A stretch of DNA of 64,000 bases from Bacteroidia bacterium (GCA_025358025.1 JANYKW010000079.1:124001-188000); one strand, 5' to 3'. Numbered from the stretch's first letter, positions 26,381 to 35,473 are shown. Numbers and translations: made by a program. The notes: generated by a model not told the origin, from the sequence alone.

Positions 26381-27379
26381 ATGTACATCGTTGAAAGTTA
26401 CACACTGGCTGTCATCCTGACTTTTGTTACCATGCTTTGCTGGGGTTCGTGGGCGAACACGCAAAAACTGGCTGAGAAATCATGGAGATTTGAACTTTTC
26501 TACTGGGATTACGTGGTTGGCATCGTGATGATGTCGCTATTTTTTGCATTTTCCCTGGGCAGCATCGGCGATCAGGGTCGCAGTTTTCTGGCAGACCTGA
26601 AGCAGGCTGATCCTGCCAATTTACAAAAAGCGCTATTGGGAGGAATCATTTTTAATGCAGCCAATATACTCGTAGCGGCTGCCATCGCCATTGCCGGCAT
26701 GTCGGTGGCTTTTCCTGTTGGTATTGGCATAGCACTCGTTCTGGGTGTCATCATCAACTATGCAGCTACTCCCCAGGGTAACGCGGTATGGCTGTTCGCG
26801 GGGGTAGGGCTGGTAATGGCAGCCATAGTAATTGATGCCCTGGCCTACCGCAAAAAAACTTCACAGTCCATGAAAATTCCTTCAAAAGGGATTCTCTTGT
26901 CGCTGGTTGGGGGAGTGATGATGGCTCTTTTTTACAGATTTGTCGCCAGTTCCATGACAGATGATTTTATTCATCCAAAAGCAGGATTTCTCACACCCTA
27001 TACTGCAACTTTTATTTTCTCTCTTGGTGTGCTGCTAAGCAATCTGCTTTTCAATACGATTTTGATGAAAAAGCCTTTCGAAGGGTCTCCTGTCAGTTAT
27101 GTGCAATATTTCATGGGTGGAGCGAAAGAGCACCTGACCGGTATTCTTGGAGGGATGATCTGGTGTGTTGGAATGTCCCTAAGCATCATTGCGGCGGGCA
27201 AAGCAGGGTTTCCCATCTCTTATGGCCTGGGTCAGGGAGCGACACTTGTTGCGGCTTTGTGGGGAGTGTTTATCTGGAAAGAATTCAAAGGTTCAAAAGG
27301 TACATCCGGTTTACTCGCTGCCATGTTTTTTCTTTTCGTAATTGGAATAGGGTTGATAATATATGCAGGCATCCATTAA
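26381..27379 (+). CDS. GRP/RhaT-like sugar permease (ribose uptake predicted)
   Basis: A 332-residue inner-membrane protein with about ten hydrophobic segments, belonging to the drug/metabolite transporter superfamily. Markers include 'TFVTMLCWGSWANTQKLA' near the start, 'LGGIIFNAANILVAAAIAIAGMSVAFPVGIG', and 'GAKEHLTGILGGMIWCVGMSL', which resemble the glucose/ribose porter (GRP, RbsU-like) and RhaT families. It is the last gene of the ribokinase-hydrolase cluster, separated by a repeat-filled gap of 122 bases. Import of ribose released by the upstream lipoprotein is the simplest reading. A strong two-way terminator follows. Confidence 0.85.
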   Translation: MYIVESYTLAVILTFVTMLCWGSWANTQKLAEKSWRFELFYWDYVVGIVMMSLFFAFSLGSIGDQGRSFLADLKQADPANLQKALLGGIIFNAANILVAAAIAIAGMSVAFPVGIGIALVLGVIINYAATPQGNAVWLFAGVGLVMAAIVIDALAYRKKTSQSMKIPSKGILLSLVGGVMMALFYRFVASSMTDDFIHPKAGFLTPYTATFIFSLGVLLSNLLFNTILMKKPFEGSPVSYVQYFMGGAKEHLTGILGGMIWCVGMSLSIIAAGKAGFPISYGLGQGATLVAALWGVFIWKEFKGSKGTSGLLAAMFFLFVIGIGLIIYAGIH

Positions 27380-27387
27380 AAAAAAAT

Positions 27388-27426
27388 AAAAAAAAGAGGG
27401 AACCCAACGGATTCCCTCTTTTTTTT
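27388..27426. terminator. Bidirectional terminator between permease and csp genes
   Basis: An A-run, a stem made of AAGAGGGAA (27394-27402) and TTCCCTCTT (27412-27420) with a 9-base loop, then a T-run. The mirror-image layout serves both convergent genes. Confidence 0.88.
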
Positions 27427-27444
27427 GTTCGAAACTTGCTTTAT

Positions 27445-27636
27445 TTAAGCTTGTTTTACGTTTACAGCGATAAGACCTTTCCTTCCGTCTTGTAGTTCGA
27501 AAGTCACTTGATCATTTTCTTTGATTTGATCGATTAAGCCAGTTACGTGTACAAAGTACTCATTTTGAGACTCATCGTCTTTGATAAACCCAAATCCTTT
27601 TGTTACATTAAAGAATTTGACAATTCCTTTACTCAT
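27445..27636 (-). CDS. Cold-shock domain protein
   Basis: A 63-residue single cold-shock domain that binds single-stranded RNA and DNA. The RNP1-like 'KGFGFIKDD' and RNP2-like 'YFVHVT' motifs are intact. It is slightly shorter than E. coli CspA (70 residues). It follows clpX on the same strand after a 50-base gap that contains its own TACCTTTG promoter box, so it can be expressed apart from clpX. CspA-family chaperone function is inferred from the domain. Confidence 0.95.
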   Translation of the reverse strand: MSKGIVKFFNVTKGFGFIKDDESQNEYFVHVTGLIDQIKENDQVTFELQDGRKGLIAVNVKQA

Positions 27637-27658
27637 TTATTATAATTTTAATTCGTGT

Positions 27659-27666
27659 CAAAGGTA
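27659..27666 (-). promoter_or_regulatory. Predicted -7 box for csp
   Basis: TACCTTTG on the minus strand lies 22 bases upstream of the csp start, giving a leader of about 15 bases. Confidence 0.5.
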
Positions 27667-27686
27667 ATAATATTTCTTATATTCTG

Positions 27687-28910
27687 TTAACCTGCCTGAA
27701 GACGCAATGTACTGATACGTTCAATTTTATCGCTGGCAAATTCCGGAGTGATCACCATGGAGGATCCGCCCTCTGATGGCATGTCAAACATCGCATCAAT
27801 CATGATGGTTTCACATATTGATCTCAACCCTCGGGCACCTAGTTTGAACTCAATGGCTTTGTCAACAATCACGTCAAGGGTTTCTTCCATGAACTCAAGC
27901 TTGATGCCATCCATCTCGAACAGTTTGTGGTACTGTTTGATAATTGAATTTTTGGGTTCTGTGAGAATTCTGCGCAAAGAGTCTCTGTCCAGCGGTACCA
28001 GATAGGTCAAAACGGGTAAGCGTCCTACAATTTCAGGGATCAGGCCAAAAGCGCGCAAATCTTGCGGTGCGATATATTGCAGCAAATGATCCCTGTCGAT
28101 TTTACCATGTTCTGCAATCGCTTTATAGCCCACTACTTTCGTATTCAGTCTCAAACCAATTTTACGTTCAATACCTTCAAAAGCGCCTCCGCATACAAAT
28201 AAAATATTTTTCGTATCCACAGGTATCATCTTCTGTTCAGGATGTTTTCTTCCTCCCTGTGGTGGTACGTTAACGATTGCCCCTTCGAGCAATTTGAGCA
28301 ATCCCTGTTGCACGCCCTCACCAGACACGTCGCGGGTGATGGATGGATTGTCTCCTTTTCTGGCAATTTTATCGATTTCATCGATGAAGACGATTCCCCG
28401 TTCTGCAGCTTCCACGTTGTAATCAGCAGCCTGAAGCAATCGGGTAAGCAGACTTTCAATGTCCTCGCCTACATATCCTGCTTCTGTCAGAACCGTTGCA
28501 TCGACAATGGTAAAAGGGACATGCAACATTCGTGCAATTGTTTTGGCCAGCAATGTTTTACCGGTTCCGGTGGGACCTACCAGAATGATATTGGATTTTT
28601 CGATTTCAGTACCATCGTCGGTGATTTTTTGACTTAACCTTTTGTAGTGGTTGTATACCGCTACGGCAAGAATTTTCTTGGCGTTGTCCTGCCCAATTAC
28701 ATATTGATCAAGAAAGGCTTTAATTTCCTTTGGCTTTTTTAATTCTATTCCCTTGAGGTCAAAGTCCACATTTTTCTTGAACTCCTCTTCAACGATCGAA
28801 TGTGCCTGTTCAATACAGTTCTCGCAAATATGCCCTTCCAACCCTGCAATAAGGATTTGAACTTCTTTTTTCTCACGTCCACAAAACGAACACTTGTCGG
28901 TTTTCTTCAT
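27687..28910 (-). CDS. clpX: ATP-dependent Clp protease ATP-binding subunit ClpX
   Basis: ClpX is the hexameric AAA+ unfoldase that feeds substrates to ClpP. The 407-residue protein has the N-terminal zinc-binding domain (C7, C10, C29, C32), Walker A 'GPTGTGKT' (112-119), the pore loop 'GYVG', Walker B 'FIDEID', the second pore loop 'GGRKHPEQ', and a ClpP-docking loop of the IGF type ('KIGLR'). It follows clpP by 36 bases in the conserved tig-clpP-clpX order. Confidence 0.97.
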   Translation of the reverse strand: MKKTDKCSFCGREKKEVQILIAGLEGHICENCIEQAHSIVEEEFKKNVDFDLKGIELKKPKEIKAFLDQYVIGQDNAKKILAVAVYNHYKRLSQKITDDGTEIEKSNIILVGPTGTGKTLLAKTIARMLHVPFTIVDATVLTEAGYVGEDIESLLTRLLQAADYNVEAAERGIVFIDEIDKIARKGDNPSITRDVSGEGVQQGLLKLLEGAIVNVPPQGGRKHPEQKMIPVDTKNILFVCGGAFEGIERKIGLRLNTKVVGYKAIAEHGKIDRDHLLQYIAPQDLRAFGLIPEIVGRLPVLTYLVPLDRDSLRRILTEPKNSIIKQYHKLFEMDGIKLEFMEETLDVIVDKAIEFKLGARGLRSICETIMIDAMFDMPSEGGSSMVITPEFASDKIERISTLRLQAG

Positions 28911-28946
28911 TCCATATGAATTAGTGACCAGAATAAGGCCTTTCCC

Positions 28947-29627
28947 CTACTTTTTCTGGCGAATCAAAATTTCGTCAATCATACCATACTCTTTGGCTTC
29001 TTCAGCTGTCATCCAATAATCCCTGTCTGAATCTTTTTCTACTTTCTCCAGCGTTTGCCCGGAGTGAAAGGCGATAATCTCATAAAGTTCACGCTTGAGT
29101 TTCGTGATCTCCCTGGCGGTAATTTCAATATCAGATGCCTGACCCTGGGCCCCACCCATGGGTTGGTGAATCATAATCCTGGAGTGTTTCAAAGCCGAGC
29201 GCTTCCCCTTTTCACCGGCAGTCATCAGGACTGCAGCCATAGAGGCAGCCATACCTGTACAAATTGTGGCAATTTTGCAATTGATGTATTGCATGGTGTC
29301 GTAGATACCCAAACCGGCATGAACTGAACCTCCTGGTGAATTGAAATAGATTTGGATATCTTTCCCCGGATCTGAAGATTCAAGAAACAGCAATTGTGCC
29401 TGAATGATATTTGCGACATAATCATCGATAGGAATTCCCAAAAAAATGATTCTGTCCATCATTAACCGGGAGAAAACATCCATTTGGGCGATATTCATCT
29501 GGCGCTCTTCAATGATGGTCGGGGAAATATAACTCGCGTGAATTGACTCAAATTTATGCAAGGATAAACTACTGATTCCCATCTGTTTTGTCGCAAATTT
29601 GCGAAATTCATCACTTTTTAGATTCAT
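28947..29627 (-). CDS. clpP: ATP-dependent Clp protease proteolytic subunit ClpP
   Basis: ClpP forms the 14-subunit proteolytic barrel used by ClpX. The 226-residue protein contains the catalytic serine S129 in 'GMAASMAAVL' and histidine H154 in 'MIHQPMGG', with the acidic partner in the 'EKDSDRDYWM' stretch near 198-203. The N-terminal 45 residues are probably a propeptide. A TAACTTTG box 80 bases upstream suggests its own promoter in addition to read-through from tig. Confidence 0.97.
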   Translation of the reverse strand: MNLKSDEFRKFATKQMGISSLSLHKFESIHASYISPTIIEERQMNIAQMDVFSRLMMDRIIFLGIPIDDYVANIIQAQLLFLESSDPGKDIQIYFNSPGGSVHAGLGIYDTMQYINCKIATICTGMAASMAAVLMTAGEKGKRSALKHSRIMIHQPMGGAQGQASDIEITAREITKLKRELYEIIAFHSGQTLEKVEKDSDRDYWMTAEEAKEYGMIDEILIRQKK

Positions 29628-29706
29628 GGTAAAATGATTTAATTATGAAAAAACTTTGTAAAAATCAAACGTTTTGCATTTGTGGCAAAGCAAAAGGTTT
29701 GTTCTA

Positions 29707-29714
29707 CAAAGTTA
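29707..29714 (-). promoter_or_regulatory. Possible -7 box for clpP-clpX
   Basis: TAACTTTG on the minus strand lies in the 142-base tig-clpP gap, about 80 bases before clpP. There is no clear -33 element. Confidence 0.35.
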
Positions 29715-29769
29715 CTAAAATACCCCTTGCAACGAATTATCCAAGAGACATTCTTGATAAAGCAGGGTG

Positions 29770-31125
29770 CTATTTTTCAAAAAGATCATCAAAGGCTTTC
29801 TGCGTAACTGTTTTAACATCCAGTTCTGCATTAACCTTGACGAAATCAAGTATCATGCTCTCCGATTTCTTTTCAATGAGGCGATGACGCTCTTCTTCAT
29901 TTTTTAAGATAGACTTGGCATAATTATCAAGATAGTCATCCGGAACATTGAACATACCATATTGACGAAATTGCATCAATGCAGTCTCTTTCGCCAATGC
30001 AACAACATCAGCCTCAGTTACCTGCAATTGATTATCCTTGGCCAGCCTGTTCTTTATCAGGGTCCACTCCAGATCCTTCACAAAATGACCGAATTCTTCT
30101 TCAACCTGTTCTCTGGAAATATTTTCATTGGAATAGACCAGCCATCTTTTTAAAAATTCCTCTGGCAACTTCATCCCAACGTAGTTGACCAACGCCTCCT
30201 TGGTATCAACCAGGAAACGGTATTCTGATGAATAACTGAGGTTTACCTTCAGATCTTCCGCTATTTTTTCTTTAAATTGCTCAACCGTTGTAACATCTGT
30301 GACTCCACCAAGTGCCTTTTTGAACATCTCTTCATTGAGTTCTGCGGGAACAAAAGTATTGACAGCAGCTACAGTCAGTTCAAAATCACTTTTAAGTGAC
30401 TCAGCCTGTGCATCATCGATTTTAAGTACCTGTTTGAGGTAATGATCATTTTCAAACGCTTTTTTGGGATCAAATATCACCACGTCACCGGCTTTCTTAC
30501 CCAAAAGAGTTGTCCTTGATTTTTTGGCTTTCACCATCTGGAGTGAAACCTGGGCATCTTCAACCTGAATGCCCCCTTCAAGAATTGCACCGTTTTCGTC
30601 AAGCTGCCTGACACTGCCAATCAGATTATCCTTTTCAGTTGACACTTCAGCATCTACATAACTGCCAAAACGGTTCTGAAATGCTTCCACCTGGTTGTTG
30701 ATCATCTCCTCATCGATGGTAATCTCATAATAAGGCAATTTCCCCGTCATTTTGAAATCTATATCTATCGCAGGCGATATACCAAGGTCAAAAACAAATT
30801 CAAAGTTTTCGTCGTGTTGGAAATCTATTGGCTTTTGTTCTGTCTCATTTGGAAGTGGTTCGCCCAGAATCTGAAGATTTTCATCGTTGATGTATCTGGT
30901 GAGCTCACCACTCAGCAACTTGTTGATTTCTTCTGCCAGGACAGCCTTGCCATACATCTTCTTAATCAATCCGGCCGGAACCATTCCCTTGCGGAAACCT
31001 GGCATATTGGCTTTTTTGCGGTAATCTTTCAGCGTTTCATTGACTGTTGCTTCGTAATCACTCTTCTCAATGGATAGTCGGATCACTGCATTGAGCTCGT
31101 CGGAGTTTGTTCTGGAAATATGCAT
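29770..31125 (-). CDS. tig: Trigger factor (ribosome-associated chaperone)
   Basis: Trigger factor binds nascent chains at the ribosome exit tunnel. The 451-residue protein has the ribosome-docking signature 'GFRKG' (43-47) in the N-terminal domain, a middle region in the position of the FKBP-like domain (about 150-240), which is weakly conserved as in other Bacteroidetes, and a long helical C-terminal domain. It heads the tig-clpP-clpX set. Its promoter region contains a 22-base perfect palindrome (31141-31162). Confidence 0.93.
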   Translation of the reverse strand: MHISRTNSDELNAVIRLSIEKSDYEATVNETLKDYRKKANMPGFRKGMVPAGLIKKMYGKAVLAEEINKLLSGELTRYINDENLQILGEPLPNETEQKPIDFQHDENFEFVFDLGISPAIDIDFKMTGKLPYYEITIDEEMINNQVEAFQNRFGSYVDAEVSTEKDNLIGSVRQLDENGAILEGGIQVEDAQVSLQMVKAKKSRTTLLGKKAGDVVIFDPKKAFENDHYLKQVLKIDDAQAESLKSDFELTVAAVNTFVPAELNEEMFKKALGGVTDVTTVEQFKEKIAEDLKVNLSYSSEYRFLVDTKEALVNYVGMKLPEEFLKRWLVYSNENISREQVEEEFGHFVKDLEWTLIKNRLAKDNQLQVTEADVVALAKETALMQFRQYGMFNVPDDYLDNYAKSILKNEEERHRLIEKKSESMILDFVKVNAELDVKTVTQKAFDDLFEK

Positions 31126-31140
31126 TGAATTGTGTTATTA

Positions 31141-31162
31141 GTTAACAAATATATTTGTTAAC
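31141..31162. promoter_or_regulatory. 22-base perfect palindrome overlapping the tig promoter
   Basis: The 22 bases read identically on both strands, beginning GTTAACAAAT. The symmetry creates a TATATTTG -7 box on each strand (minus 31153-31146, plus 31150-31157). The minus-strand box would start tig RNA near 31139, 14 bases before the ATG. It may be a repressor operator laid over the promoter. Confidence 0.7.
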
Positions 31163-31234
31163 ATATTGATTGTTATAAAATTAACAAAAAATTGTCTCTA
31201 TTCAAAGATTGAAAAGATTCCTATACATTTAAAA

Positions 31235-31268
31235 AACCGCCTGTGCTTCCGGCAAAGAAGAGGCGGTT
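31235..31268. terminator. Terminator after tRNA-Leu
   Basis: Inverted arms AACCGCCT (31235-31242) and AGGCGGTT (31261-31268) enclose an 18-base loop. On the minus strand the hairpin is followed by a T-run (31234-31231), so it would end the tRNA transcript before tig. A T-run also follows on the plus strand. Confidence 0.85.
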
Positions 31269-31277
31269 GTTTTTTCG

Positions 31278-31359
31278 TGCGGACGAAGGGACTCGAACCC
31301 CCACGCCTCTCGGCACCAGATCCTAAGTCTGGCACGGCTACCAATTACGCCACGTCCGC
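31278..31359 (-). tRNA. tRNA-Leu (anticodon UAG)
   Basis: The minus strand folds as a class II tRNA of 82 bases. Acceptor arm GCGGACG pairs with CGTCCGC and the discriminator is A. The anticodon stem is CCAGA/TCTGG with loop CTTAGGA, so the anticodon is TAG. There is a long variable arm and a T-loop containing GTTCGAGTC. The 3' CCA is not encoded. It reads CUA and possibly other CUN leucine codons. A TATATTTG box lies 14 bases upstream and a hairpin terminator follows. Confidence 0.95.
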
Positions 31360-31372
31360 ATTTTTCGAGCTG

Positions 31373-31380
31373 CAAATATA
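31373..31380 (-). promoter_or_regulatory. Predicted -7 box for tRNA-Leu
   Basis: TATATTTG on the minus strand lies 14 bases upstream of the tRNA 5' end, a typical distance for a stable-RNA promoter in this phylum. Confidence 0.6.
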
Positions 31381-31432
31381 CTATATTTTTTTAATCCGCC
31401 TATAAAGATTGTGAATTGTGAAAAATCTGAAC

Positions 31433-32209
31433 CTATGCATCCCCTGATACTTCCAGTGAATCTTCATCTTTCACCTTTCGTGTTGGGCGTCTTAGTTCAA
31501 AATTTTGCCCAAGATAGAGCCTTCTGACTTCATCATCTGCCGCCAAATCCTCGGCTGTACCGCTGTTCAAAATTCTGCCATCATAAAGAAGATAAGACCT
31601 GTCTGTAATAGAGAGGGTCTCATGAACGTTATGATCCGTAATCAGAATTCCAATATTCTTATCTTTCAGTTTAAAGACGATCTGCTGAATATCCTCCACT
31701 GCAATAGGGTCTACGCCGGCAAAGGGCTCATCAAGCAAAATAAAAGCAGGATTGATTGCCAAACATCTGGCTATTTCCGTACGCCTGCGCTCTCCACCCG
31801 AAAGTTGGATTCCAAGACTTTTACGTATATGCTGCAGTCCAAACTCATCAAGCAATGATTCAAGTTTTTCATGCTGATATTCACTGGAGAAGGATGTCAT
31901 TTCTAAAATAGATTTAATGTTATCTTCCACACTCATTTGCCTGAAAACTGAGGCTTCCTGAGCCAGGTAACCTATTCCCAGCTTGGCTCTTTTGTAAACC
32001 GGGAACGATGTAATCTCTGTATCGTCAAGAAAAATATTACCGCCATTTGCCTTTATCAACCCAACAATCATATAAAAAGAGGTGGTTTTACCGGCACCAT
32101 TTGGCCCGAGCAATCCAACGATCTCGCCCTGCTGGACTTCAATTGAAACACCCTTGACGACTGTCCGGTTACGGTATTTTTTGACGATATTTTCTGCACG
32201 TAATTTCAT
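31433..32209 (-). CDS. lptB: LPS export ABC transporter ATP-binding protein LptB
   Basis: LptB powers extraction of lipopolysaccharide from the inner membrane with LptFG. The 258-residue ATPase has Walker A 'GPNGAGKT' (35-42), the signature 'LSGGERRR', Walker B '[13 protein letters not shown]', and the H-loop '[10 protein letters not shown]'. These are highly characteristic of LptB. The C-terminal tail of about 20 charged residues extends beyond the E. coli protein. It follows tatC by 26 bases and is probably co-transcribed with it; lptFG are not in the window. Confidence 0.93.
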   Translation of the reverse strand: MKLRAENIVKKYRNRTVVKGVSIEVQQGEIVGLLGPNGAGKTTSFYMIVGLIKANGGNIFLDDTEITSFPVYKRAKLGIGYLAQEASVFRQMSVEDNIKSILEMTSFSSEYQHEKLESLLDEFGLQHIRKSLGIQLSGGERRRTEIARCLAINPAFILLDEPFAGVDPIAVEDIQQIVFKLKDKNIGILITDHNVHETLSITDRSYLLYDGRILNSGTAEDLAADDEVRRLYLGQNFELRRPTRKVKDEDSLEVSGDA

Positions 32210-32235
32210 GGTTCGTGTTTTTTAGTTCACTTCTC

Positions 32236-33102
32236 TTAAGGCTCCAGGAGATCAATATTGTTTCTCTTCTTCTCGACCATTCGGGCCATAAAGACTCCAA
32301 GCTCATATAACAAGGCCAGGGGGCCTGTCACCAGCAACATGCTGAAAGCATCAGGCGGAGTGATAATAGCTGCAAGGCAAAGCAATAGAATGAATGCATG
32401 TTTTCGGTAAGTCTTAAAGAATGAGCTTCCTGCCAAACCAACCTTCGCCAGAAAAAACATGACAATAGGTAACTCAAATACGATGCCACTGCCCAAAACA
32501 ATGGTATTGACAGAACTGATGTAAGAGGTCAGGTTGATCTGGTTGAGAACTTCCTGACTAACCTGGTAGCTCCCAAAAAAATGGGTGGTAAGCGGAACAA
32601 TCATGAAATAGCCAAAGCAAATCCCCATAATAAAGAGTAAGGAGCTGTAAACGACGGCAGAAGTCACATGCTTCCGCTCGTTTTCATATAGTGCAGGACG
32701 AACAAAACGCCAAAACTCCCATAAAATATAAGGTATGGAAATGATGATTCCACCAATTATTGCCAAATTCAGGTGAATGCTAAACTGACCCGAAAGATCA
32801 ATGTTGATAAGCTGAAAGGGTTTGGTATTGATAGCAAGATCAGGTGAATTTAATTGCACCGCCAGCCAGCCAAAAAATCGGTTGGTCACAAAACCGGGAT
32901 CTCTTGGAGCCAGAATTACTTTATCAAATACAAACTGTTTGTTAAGAAATACAACTATCCCGGCTACCATTACGGCCGCGGACGCCCTAACCAGATGCCA
33001 TCTAAGCTCTTCCAGATGTTGAAGAAAGGACATTTCATTGCCTTTGGTGGCACTCCCGTCTTTAGTTTTAGAATTAATCGCTTTCTTTTCGTTTCCTGCC
33101 AT
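32236..33102 (-). CDS. tatC: Sec-independent protein translocase subunit TatC
   Basis: TatC is the twin-arginine signal receptor in the inner membrane. The 288-residue protein shows about six membrane helices, the conserved 'FLQHLEELRWHLVRA' entry helix, 'FWRFVRPALYENERK' after the second helix, and a late 'AAIITPPDAFSMLLVTGPLALLYELG'. An N-terminal basic stretch of about 22 residues precedes the first motif. It heads a pair with lptB and has a good promoter box at 33139-33146. A Tat-like signal on the aldo/keto reductase at 55856-56830 is a possible client. Confidence 0.95.
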   Translation of the reverse strand: MAGNEKKAINSKTKDGSATKGNEMSFLQHLEELRWHLVRASAAVMVAGIVVFLNKQFVFDKVILAPRDPGFVTNRFFGWLAVQLNSPDLAINTKPFQLINIDLSGQFSIHLNLAIIGGIIISIPYILWEFWRFVRPALYENERKHVTSAVVYSSLLFIMGICFGYFMIVPLTTHFFGSYQVSQEVLNQINLTSYISSVNTIVLGSGIVFELPIVMFFLAKVGLAGSSFFKTYRKHAFILLLCLAAIITPPDAFSMLLVTGPLALLYELGVFMARMVEKKRNNIDLLEP

Positions 33103-33138
33103 GAAAAAATACCGTAATTAATATTCAAATTCTGTCGG

Positions 33139-33146
33139 CAAATATA
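33139..33146 (-). promoter_or_regulatory. Predicted -7 box for tatC-lptB
   Basis: TATATTTG on the minus strand lies 36 bases upstream of the tatC start and predicts a leader of about 30 bases. Confidence 0.5.
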
Positions 33147-33286
33147 CGATTCTTTACCCATTAGCGTAAAACAGAAAACAATTGAACTTGAATGTTAAAT
33201 TTTACTCATATTATCTAATAGACTTGTTTACGAGACAATATTTTATAACTTAGTAATTTAAATAAAATAAGGTATTGTACAGACAG

Positions 33287-35473
33287 ATGATCATCAAGGA
33301 TAAAAATACCCTGACTGCTGAACTTCAAAAATATTTCGGATTCGACCGCTTCAAAGGCCAACAGGAAGAGGTGATAAAAAGTGTACTTGCAGGAAATGAC
33401 ACCTTCGTTCTGATGCCTACAGGTGGTGGTAAATCTCTTTGTTACCAACTGCCTGCCCTTCTTCAGGAAGGTACGGCAATTGTCATCTCTCCATTGATCG
33501 CGCTGATGAAAAACCAGGTAGATGCCATCAGAAGCTTCAGCGTTCACGACGGTATCGCGCACTTCCTCAACTCAAGTCTGACCAAATCGGCCATTCAAAA
33601 GGTGAAAGAAGATATAGGCAAGGGTCAGACCAAATTACTCTATGTTGCACCTGAGTCATTGACAAAACAGGAAAACATCGATTTCCTGAAAACTATCAAA
33701 ATATCTTTTTATGCCATCGACGAGGCGCACTGCATATCGGAATGGGGACATGACTTCCGTCCGGAATATCGCCGGATCAGGCCGATTGTCAATGAAATTG
33801 GTCAGGCTCCTATCATTGCACTGACTGCTACAGCTACACCAAAGGTTCAAAGCGATATTCAAAAAAATCTTGGGATGCTCAATGCGAATGTTTTCAAATC
33901 CTCTTTCAACAGGCCCAACCTTTTTTATGAAGTTCGGCCTAAAGTGAAAGCCAAAGACCAGATTATCCGCCTTTTTAAAAACAATGTTGGAAAATCCTCC
34001 ATCATTTACTGCCTTAGTCGTAAAAAAGTAGAGGAGATCACCGAACTGCTTCAAGTTAATGGCATCAAAGCGCTGGCGTACCACGCCGGTATGGATTCTA
34101 CCACACGCTCCACGAATCAGGACAAATTCCTGATGGAAGAGGTTGATGTAATCGTGGCTACTATCGCATTTGGAATGGGTATCGATAAACCCGATGTCCG
34201 TTTTGTAATTCACTACGATATCCCCAAATCACTGGAGGGCTTTTACCAGGAAACAGGCCGCGCAGGTCGCGATGGTGGCGATGGACGCTGTATCACTTTC
34301 TATAGTTACAAGGATATCCAGAAACTGGAAAAATTCATGCAGGGTAAACCTGTAGCCGAACAGGAAATTGGGAAACAACTGTTACTCGACACGGTAGCAT
34401 TCGCAGAATCTTCGCTCTGCAGAAGAACCATCCTGTTGCACTATTTTGGTGAAAAATACATCACGGAAAATTGCGAACACTGCGACAACTGCCTTAACCC
34501 CAAGGAATTAATAGAAGGAAAAGAAATGGTAACCCTGGCACTGCAAGCCGTTCTAGATGTCAAGGAACAATGCAAAAGTGAGCACCTTGTCAACATCCTT
34601 ACCGGAAACGAAACAGCCCAGGTGAAATCCTTCATGCATAATAAACTGGAGATTTTCGGAGAGGGAGATGACCACAAGGATAAATTATGGAACGCAGTTT
34701 ACCGCCAGTGTATTATTGCCGGATTCCTTACCAAAGACATTGAAAATTACGGCGTTTTAAAAATGACCAGCAAAGGGAAAGGATATCTAGCTAATCCTCA
34801 TGCCTTTGCAATTGTCAAGAATCATGATTATGAAGCAGAAGAGGATGCCGACGATGTACCTCAGGGTGCAGGAGCTGTTGGAGATCCAGAACTGTTTTCG
34901 ATGCTGAAGGATTTGCGCAAAAAAGTAGCCGTCAAAAATAATCTTCCACCGTTCGTAATTTTTCAGGATCCCTCACTTGCCGACATGTCCATTCAATATC
35001 CAACCACACTCGACGAAATGCAAAACATTATCGGTGTCGGACAAGGTAAAGCCCAGCGTTATGGCTTGCCTTTTATTGAGCTAATTAAAAAACATGTAGA
35101 AGACAATGGAATTGAACGTGCCCAGGATTTTGTAGTCCGTTCCGTAGCCAATAAATCCAAAAATAAGGTATTTATTATCCAGAATATCGACCGAAAATTG
35201 CCTCTCGACGAATTATGTGCATCCAAAGACCTGGACATGGATACCTTATTGACGGAAATCGAAGCTATTGTTAACTCAGGGACAAAAATTAACCTTGACT
35301 ATTATATTAACGACATCATGGATGAGGAACAGGTAGCCGACATCTTCAATTATTTTAAGGATGATGCCGAGACCGACTCCATGGAAGAGGCAATAGCTGA
35401 GTTGGGTGACGACTACGAAGTAGCAGAAATCCGGCTGATCCGCATTAAATTTCTGGCCGAAATGGGGAATTAA
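33287..35473 (+). CDS. recQ: ATP-dependent DNA helicase RecQ
   Basis: RecQ is a 3'-5' DNA helicase for recombination and replication-fork repair. The 728-residue protein contains motif I 'TGGGKSLCYQLPALL', the DEAH box in 'AIDEAHCISEWGHDFRPEY', the zinc-binding region with cysteines near residues 377-400 ('CEHCDNCL'), a winged-helix RQC region, and an HRDC domain (about 545-625). About 100 further residues of helix-rich C-terminus follow, as in other Bacteroidetes RecQ. ATG 33287 is preferred over an in-frame TTG at 33275. Confidence 0.95.
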   Translation: MIIKDKNTLTAELQKYFGFDRFKGQQEEVIKSVLAGNDTFVLMPTGGGKSLCYQLPALLQEGTAIVISPLIALMKNQVDAIRSFSVHDGIAHFLNSSLTKSAIQKVKEDIGKGQTKLLYVAPESLTKQENIDFLKTIKISFYAIDEAHCISEWGHDFRPEYRRIRPIVNEIGQAPIIALTATATPKVQSDIQKNLGMLNANVFKSSFNRPNLFYEVRPKVKAKDQIIRLFKNNVGKSSIIYCLSRKKVEEITELLQVNGIKALAYHAGMDSTTRSTNQDKFLMEEVDVIVATIAFGMGIDKPDVRFVIHYDIPKSLEGFYQETGRAGRDGGDGRCITFYSYKDIQKLEKFMQGKPVAEQEIGKQLLLDTVAFAESSLCRRTILLHYFGEKYITENCEHCDNCLNPKELIEGKEMVTLALQAVLDVKEQCKSEHLVNILTGNETAQVKSFMHNKLEIFGEGDDHKDKLWNAVYRQCIIAGFLTKDIENYGVLKMTSKGKGYLANPHAFAIVKNHDYEAEEDADDVPQGAGAVGDPELFSMLKDLRKKVAVKNNLPPFVIFQDPSLADMSIQYPTTLDEMQNIIGVGQGKAQRYGLPFIELIKKHVEDNGIERAQDFVVRSVANKSKNKVFIIQNIDRKLPLDELCASKDLDMDTLLTEIEAIVNSGTKINLDYYINDIMDEEQVADIFNYFKDDAETDSMEEAIAELGDDYEVAEIRLIRIKFLAEMGN

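Noticed and set aside
29645-29887. Plus-strand frame of 80 residues between clpP and tig
   Set aside because: More than half lies antisense to tig and no domain or promoter is seen.
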